64,000 bases of DNA. Origin: Stromatinia cepivora. Taxonomy: Eukaryota > Ascomycota > Leotiomycetes > Helotiales > Sclerotiniaceae. A program made the position numbers and the translations under genes. The notes under the pieces were generated by a model. That model was not told where the DNA came from and ran no database searches. It saw only the letters and a list, made by a program, of their open reading frames with translations. Below are positions 59,893 through 64,000 of the stretch, piece by piece (position 1 is the first letter of the stretch; each line of letters begins with the position of its first letter). The stretch spans positions 1,364,001 through 1,428,000 of the forward strand of contig RCTD01000002.1 of assembly GCA_014898415.1 (NCBI GenBank). Direction: 5' to 3'.

Positions 59893-60855
59893 TTAAGTAT
59901 TGATTTTAACCAAATCATTGATCAAATTCTTCTCATTGAAACCCCACCTACTCACATCCATCTGCTCCTTCCAACCCGGCTTATCGCGCAGTTCTTGCAG
60001 TAAACTAAAATATCTGCCCATATTGAGGTTAAAGCCTAAAACACTCTTACTTGCCGCCATCGTCTGGATATCAAATGTTATTTCCTGAAACATGACTCCA
60101 TGACCTCGTGTTCCCAGGGTTAAAGATCCTTCGTTGCAGCATTGTCCGACGCAACCATAAATATGGAAAAATGCATGGCACATCTCATGGACCAATACAC
60201 CAAATAGACCTTTCAGTACTTTTCCAGAGATGGGCTCGAGCTCCTCGTCAATGTAGATAGTGATTGTGCTCACCGGGTTGAAGCGACATTGTAGCTGACC
60301 ATTTTTAGCTCTTTTGAAAACGGTATTGGAGTCTTCAGACGTGTGACCCTTACAACCAGCTATCGTGGCAGCGGGTGAGTGGGAAGTGACAAGAATGACG
60401 TGCTTTTCCAAGGTACCCCTGAAGAACAAATCATCAAATATGTGAAAGTATTTTTCCAGGACTTTTTCGATTGGTGAAAGCTGATATGGATTGGTGAAAT
60501 TGAGAATATCTACCTCTTTCCACCTCATAATGGCTTCTTTTTGGATATCGCTTAAATGTGGACCAGTGGGCTCGATATACCTCCAGACAGCGCCAACGAG
60601 ACTTGCGGGTCGATGTTTGAAGAGCTTTAGGTTGTTCAACGTCAATGGTCGACGGAAAAATAATCTGGTCGAGAGTTTATCTGCCTTGGGGTCGGGTTGT
60701 TGAAGGATCAGAGCATGTGGATAGTATTGCTCTTCTTCCTGCTGAGAGAATTCATCTAGTGCAGATCGATTTCCACAAAGGATTTCGGCGAGACCTTCTG
60801 ATACAGCTGATTCTCTCCTGACACGACTTGAAATCTTTGAAGGTGTTTGACCCAT
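59893..60855 (-). CDS. SprT-like zinc metallopeptidase, N-terminally myristoylation-like
   Basis: Single-exon gene of 320 codons. SprT-like domain in the second half: strand pattern HVILVTSHSPAATIAGCKG, TITIYIDEELE and the zinc motif HEMCH at residues 223-227, with GHGVMF (His 252) as the likely third ligand. The fold is shared with Spartan/SPRTN-type proteases and with fungal SprT-like proteins of unknown role. A CxxCC pair between the metal ligands (GCVGQCC) is unusual. The protein starts MGQTPSK, a match to the N-myristoylation consensus, so it may be membrane-attached and not chromatin-bound. No UBZ or PIP motif was seen. Start ATG 60855 is the only one upstream of the domain. Confidence 0.85.
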   Translation of the reverse strand: MGQTPSKISSRVRRESAVSEGLAEILCGNRSALDEFSQQEEEQYYPHALILQQPDPKADKLSTRLFFRRPLTLNNLKLFKHRPASLVGAVWRYIEPTGPHLSDIQKEAIMRWKEVDILNFTNPYQLSPIEKVLEKYFHIFDDLFFRGTLEKHVILVTSHSPAATIAGCKGHTSEDSNTVFKRAKNGQLQCRFNPVSTITIYIDEELEPISGKVLKGLFGVLVHEMCHAFFHIYGCVGQCCNEGSLTLGTRGHGVMFQEITFDIQTMAASKSVLGFNLNMGRYFSLLQELRDKPGWKEQMDVSRWGFNEKNLINDLVKINT

Positions 60856-61852
60856 CGCGTGCGTTTTATTGATAATTTATTGGTAATTTTCGACTGTTAA
60901 GTGTTGTATGAGGTTTTCTGATGACAAGAATTTAAGAAAACGTGTTCCGTATGCTGGTAGATATAGTAATTACCATCACCGAAGGGCCGTAGTCTTGAGC
61001 ACTAGCTATCATAGCTACCGTGGCCATGCAATCATTCATGATGCCCCAATTTAGCATTCCAGCCGTATTGAATTGGAGCCATTGGTAGAGTCAGCACTGT
61101 TGAGCAAAGCTCGAGTAATTGAAAATATTCTTAACTCCCCAGTTAACCTAACCTTCCATTCCGGCACTACTAAAGAAACCAACACTCGGATCGAAATAAC
61201 CGCAATACACCCAATTCTCAACATCAGCCATACCGAGCCGTTCTTATCGTACGGGGTAAATCAGTCGTGCCTATATGTGAAGTAGTCCCCAATCCCACCT
61301 TAACAATATGTTCTAATCATGTTCAAAGGCAGAACCAGCTATGCTTTATATCCACTTCCACAGCCAAAATCCCGACGAGAGGATAATTGTAGACGTGGCA
61401 CTAGCTCACCCGACAGGCCTTCCGAACATAGCGCAGAGGTCAGTAACTTTCCTGTAGCACCTTCCATAGCCTATCACTGGTTTTTATCCTTGATACAGAT
61501 CCCATGCGCTCGAGTTGTGGTATTAAGTGAAGCGTTTGCTTGAAGTTGTTCTCTAGCTATGAGATCATTTGCGCTGGTTGCGTTCCAAATTACTAAAAGG
61601 GCCAATATCTTAAGTCGTCAGACCCGAAGTATATCACAGCTGAATACATGCGTTCCATGCACATGTTCAATCTTTTCGAATTAGAGTCCAAAAAGTCTTG
61701 AGCACCATCCAGAAGTGGCGTACGCCTAAGATTGAAAACTTTTCTTATTTTAGTTTTATCTACCAGTTGCAACAACCGGAGAATGGCATACTTCTATAGT
61801 CCTTATAAACGATCTATGTAATATCTTGGCATCATAATAACATTTGAAAAAA
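60856..61852. other. Spacer between SprT-like gene and SSZ1
   Basis: 1 kb: promoter of the SprT-like gene and 3' flank of SSZ1. Short random frames only. Confidence 0.4.
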
Positions 61853-63733
61853 TTAGTTCGGAGGGGCTGGGAGGACTCCTTTAACACCTCCTTTCTGTCC
61901 AACTTCCCGTGCAGTCACGGTGACTGACAAATCCTTGCTAATGTTGATCATGACTTCGACCTTACTACCCTTCTTGACACCCTTGATTGCGGCCTCTGCA
62001 AGAACATTTCCGACCTTCCAGATTCTCTCACGTTGCTCCTCTTCTTCCTCTTCGCTCTCATCCTCCTCTGAATCATCAGAGTTTGCGTCCTCTACCTTGG
62101 CTCCGTTAGACTTAGGTTTTGGCTCTGGTTTGGTGACCTTGATGTGCGATCCACCCTCAACAATCTTGACCAGAACATCACCGCCTTCTTTAGGAGCGGC
62201 GATTTCGACGGTTCGGCGGGCTGGGACAGCAGTTTCGGCAGCAACAATTGGTGTAAAGACACCCTTGTCACTCTCTCCTGAGATGGAAAGAACACCAATG
62301 GCATTTGTGAGATGTTGAACAGTGGTGACGGCAGCGTGAGTAGATTGCTCAATATCCTGGGCGTCAAATTCTTGAATGAGAGATGCTTGAAGAGCAGCTC
62401 CACGGGCTTGCAATTCAGATGGATTGATCGCAGTGGGGCTAGTGGATGGCGCGAGAACTGTGGCGTTGGGGTATATATATTGGACGTTGGATGCAATTTT
62501 TGGGGTGTGCGATGTACCACCAGAAAGGATGACCTCGTCAATTTCCAGTGCATCCAATCCAGCCTTCTTAACAACGCCTTCAATTAATCTGTTGAACCCA
62601 TCGAAGACCTTGCGTGCGATAGTCTCATATCTAAGTCTGTTAATGGTAGAAGAGAAATCAATACCCTCTGCCAAGCTCTCAACACTGAAGTTGGAGTTTG
62701 TTCCGATACTAAGTGCTTTCTTAGTAGCCTCGGCTTCCAACTTGAGTTTTGCGAGACTTCGAGCATTCTCACGGGGATCGATTGAGTTCCATTTGATAAA
62801 TTCCTTAGAGAAATGGTCCATGAGGACCTTATCAAGGTGAACACCAGCGAATTCATAATCGTGTGCAGTTGCCAAAATGGTATACATGCCCCCTCTTGAT
62901 GTGATAACTGCGACATCAGAACGAGTTCCTCCAAGATCGGCGACGATCACATTTTTATCCGCGACCTTGCTCTCTGGCCTTGCGTCATAGGCCAATAAAG
63001 CAGCTACAGGCTCGTTGATGAGTTGTAAAACTTCAAGACCAGCGTCATTTGCAGCCTTTGTCAATGCTGCCTTTTGGCTATCGGAGAAATTTGTCGGGAC
63101 TGTGATAACGGCTGAGTTGATTTGCTTTCCAGAAAAATCTGATGCGGATTGTGCGAGACGACGGATTACTCTGGTTGCTACCTCGGAAACAGAGACAATC
63201 GATGGTTCACCTTCCTCTTTATCTTGAATCTTGAATGCGATCGTACCCTCGTGGTCCAAAGGATGTGCTGAGGCATGGCAGTGTGTAGGATCTATCGATT
63301 TGAAGCTGTGCGGGGTGCGGGGCAAAATGTTAGCCATCTTTCACCATTTCTGAAAACACAACCAGAGTCCAAAGGGGCATGTATGATGCGTTACGTACTC
63401 TTGTCCGAGGAAATCTCTGAAATAAGCAACGGTGTTTCCGCTATTTCTAATGAGTTGTTGCTTGGCCTGTTGGCCGTAATATTCGTCCCCGTGGATATAA
63501 GACAAAATGGAAGGAATTTGACGATCTGCAGTCGAAGTCAATCAATCTACCCCCTTCATTCCGGTTTGTCTATTCTTGTGGCATGAATACTTACCACCAT
63601 CCTCATTGGCAATAACTTCAGCTTTGTCCTCAACGGTAGTGTAGGCAATTGAGCTGTTGGAGTTTCCGAAAGAAATACCAATGGCATTTCTCTCTCCAGC
63701 AGTGCCGTTTGATACGGGAACTTCAGCGGCCAT
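61853..63733 (-). CDS. SSZ1: Ribosome-associated complex subunit SSZ1 (atypical Hsp70)
   Basis: Cytosolic Hsp70-like subunit which, with the J-protein zuotin, forms the ribosome-associated complex that helps nascent chains fold and stimulates the Ssb chaperone. Exons on the minus strand: 63733-63595, 63525-63399, 63305-61853, introns of 69 and 87 nt, 572 residues. Seen: GISFGNSNSSIAYT in the place of the Hsp70 DLGTT phosphate loop, FLGQDFKSIDPTHCHASAHP, VITVPTNFSDSQKAAL, LINEPVAALLAYD, VADLGGTRSDVAVI, EVILSGGTSHTPKI, and a short substrate-binding part with an acidic insert DDSEEDESEEEEEEQ and no lid. These departures from canonical Hsp70 identify SSZ1. ATG 63733 gives the conserved start; the upstream in-frame sequence is not conserved. 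Intact. Confidence 0.94.
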
Positions 63734-64000
63734 TTTTGAAAATATAAAGAAATACGGGAGAAGATTAGAAATAGAGTAAAGCAAAGGGGAGACTTTGACT
63801 CAAAATCAAAGTGGTGATATTTTTTTGGTGTAAATGTCTAACGTAAACAGGATCCAGAACTTTTTTACTTTTTCAAAATCGCATAGAGAATTTCGCTAGC
63901 GCCACATCTCAAGCCCCCACATTGACAAACGCAAGGCTGAGAAAACCGCAACATCTATTTGTCGGAGTGAAATATATACAAGTACTCAGATAATACAACT
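63734..64000. promoter_or_regulatory. Upstream region of SSZ1
   Basis: Immediate 5' flank of the SSZ1 start on the minus strand. AT-rich with poly-A/T tracts as usual for fungal promoters; no specific element assigned. Confidence 0.35.

Noticed and set aside
61919..62840. Plus-strand frames of 130-140 codons opposite SSZ1
   Set aside because: Antisense shadows of a conserved Hsp70 gene.

Overview
The window looks like nuclear DNA of a filamentous ascomycete. Genes carry one to six short introns (about 50-110 nt, GT-AG with CTAAC/CTGAC-type branch sites). The gene set is typically fungal: fungal OPT and MFS transporters, an SSZ1-type Hsp70, an SRPK-like kinase, a UstYa/DUF3328 protein and a 2EXR protein. 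Intergenic DNA and transposons are AT-rich. The general look fits Leotiomycetes (Botrytis/Sclerotinia relatives), but that is an inference from style and not from a marker gene.

Layout. Positions 1-7.4 kb hold two tandem oligopeptide transporters. 8.2-10.3 kb is a 4-coumarate-CoA-ligase-like adenylating enzyme with a probable peroxisomal tail. 10.6-12.1 kb is an SRPK-type kinase whose frame breaks at two poly-G tracts. 13.0-14.8 kb is a sugar transporter. 15.8-27.2 kb is a decayed 2EXR gene split by a Copia retrotransposon on the minus strand, which is itself split by a second, degenerate Copia element on the plus strand. Both insertions have matching LTRs and 5-bp target duplications.

27.5-35.5 kb is the accessory part. 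It has a methyltransferase with an in-frame stop, four small secreted-protein genes, and a frame of repeats in which the peptide DLSQVY is followed each time by a dibasic KR/RR site. This frame abuts a UstYa-family gene that lacks its membrane-anchor exon. Kex2-type repeats, UstYa and a methyltransferase together look like the remains of a dikaritin-type (ustiloxin/phomopsin/asperipin-like) ribosomal-peptide cluster. The repeat peptide does not match the ustiloxin or phomopsin cores that I know of.

36.4-38.2 kb is a broken choline/GABA-type permease. 38-44.5 kb is almost empty. 44.5-50.6 kb carries two adjacent disordered proteins that look like diverged paralogues. 53.1-53.8 kb is a GNAT acetyltransferase. 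55.2-58.8 kb is one gene cut in two by a hAT-like element with a perfect 8-bp target duplication. That element in turn holds a 1.68-kb, gag-only LTR element. 59.9-60.9 kb is a SprT-like zinc peptidase and 61.9-63.7 kb is SSZ1.

The housekeeping genes near the edges (OPTs, ligase, sugar porter, SprT, SSZ1) look intact. Those close to the transposons are largely broken, so this is a gene-rich chromosome being eroded at several points by insertions and C-to-T type decay.
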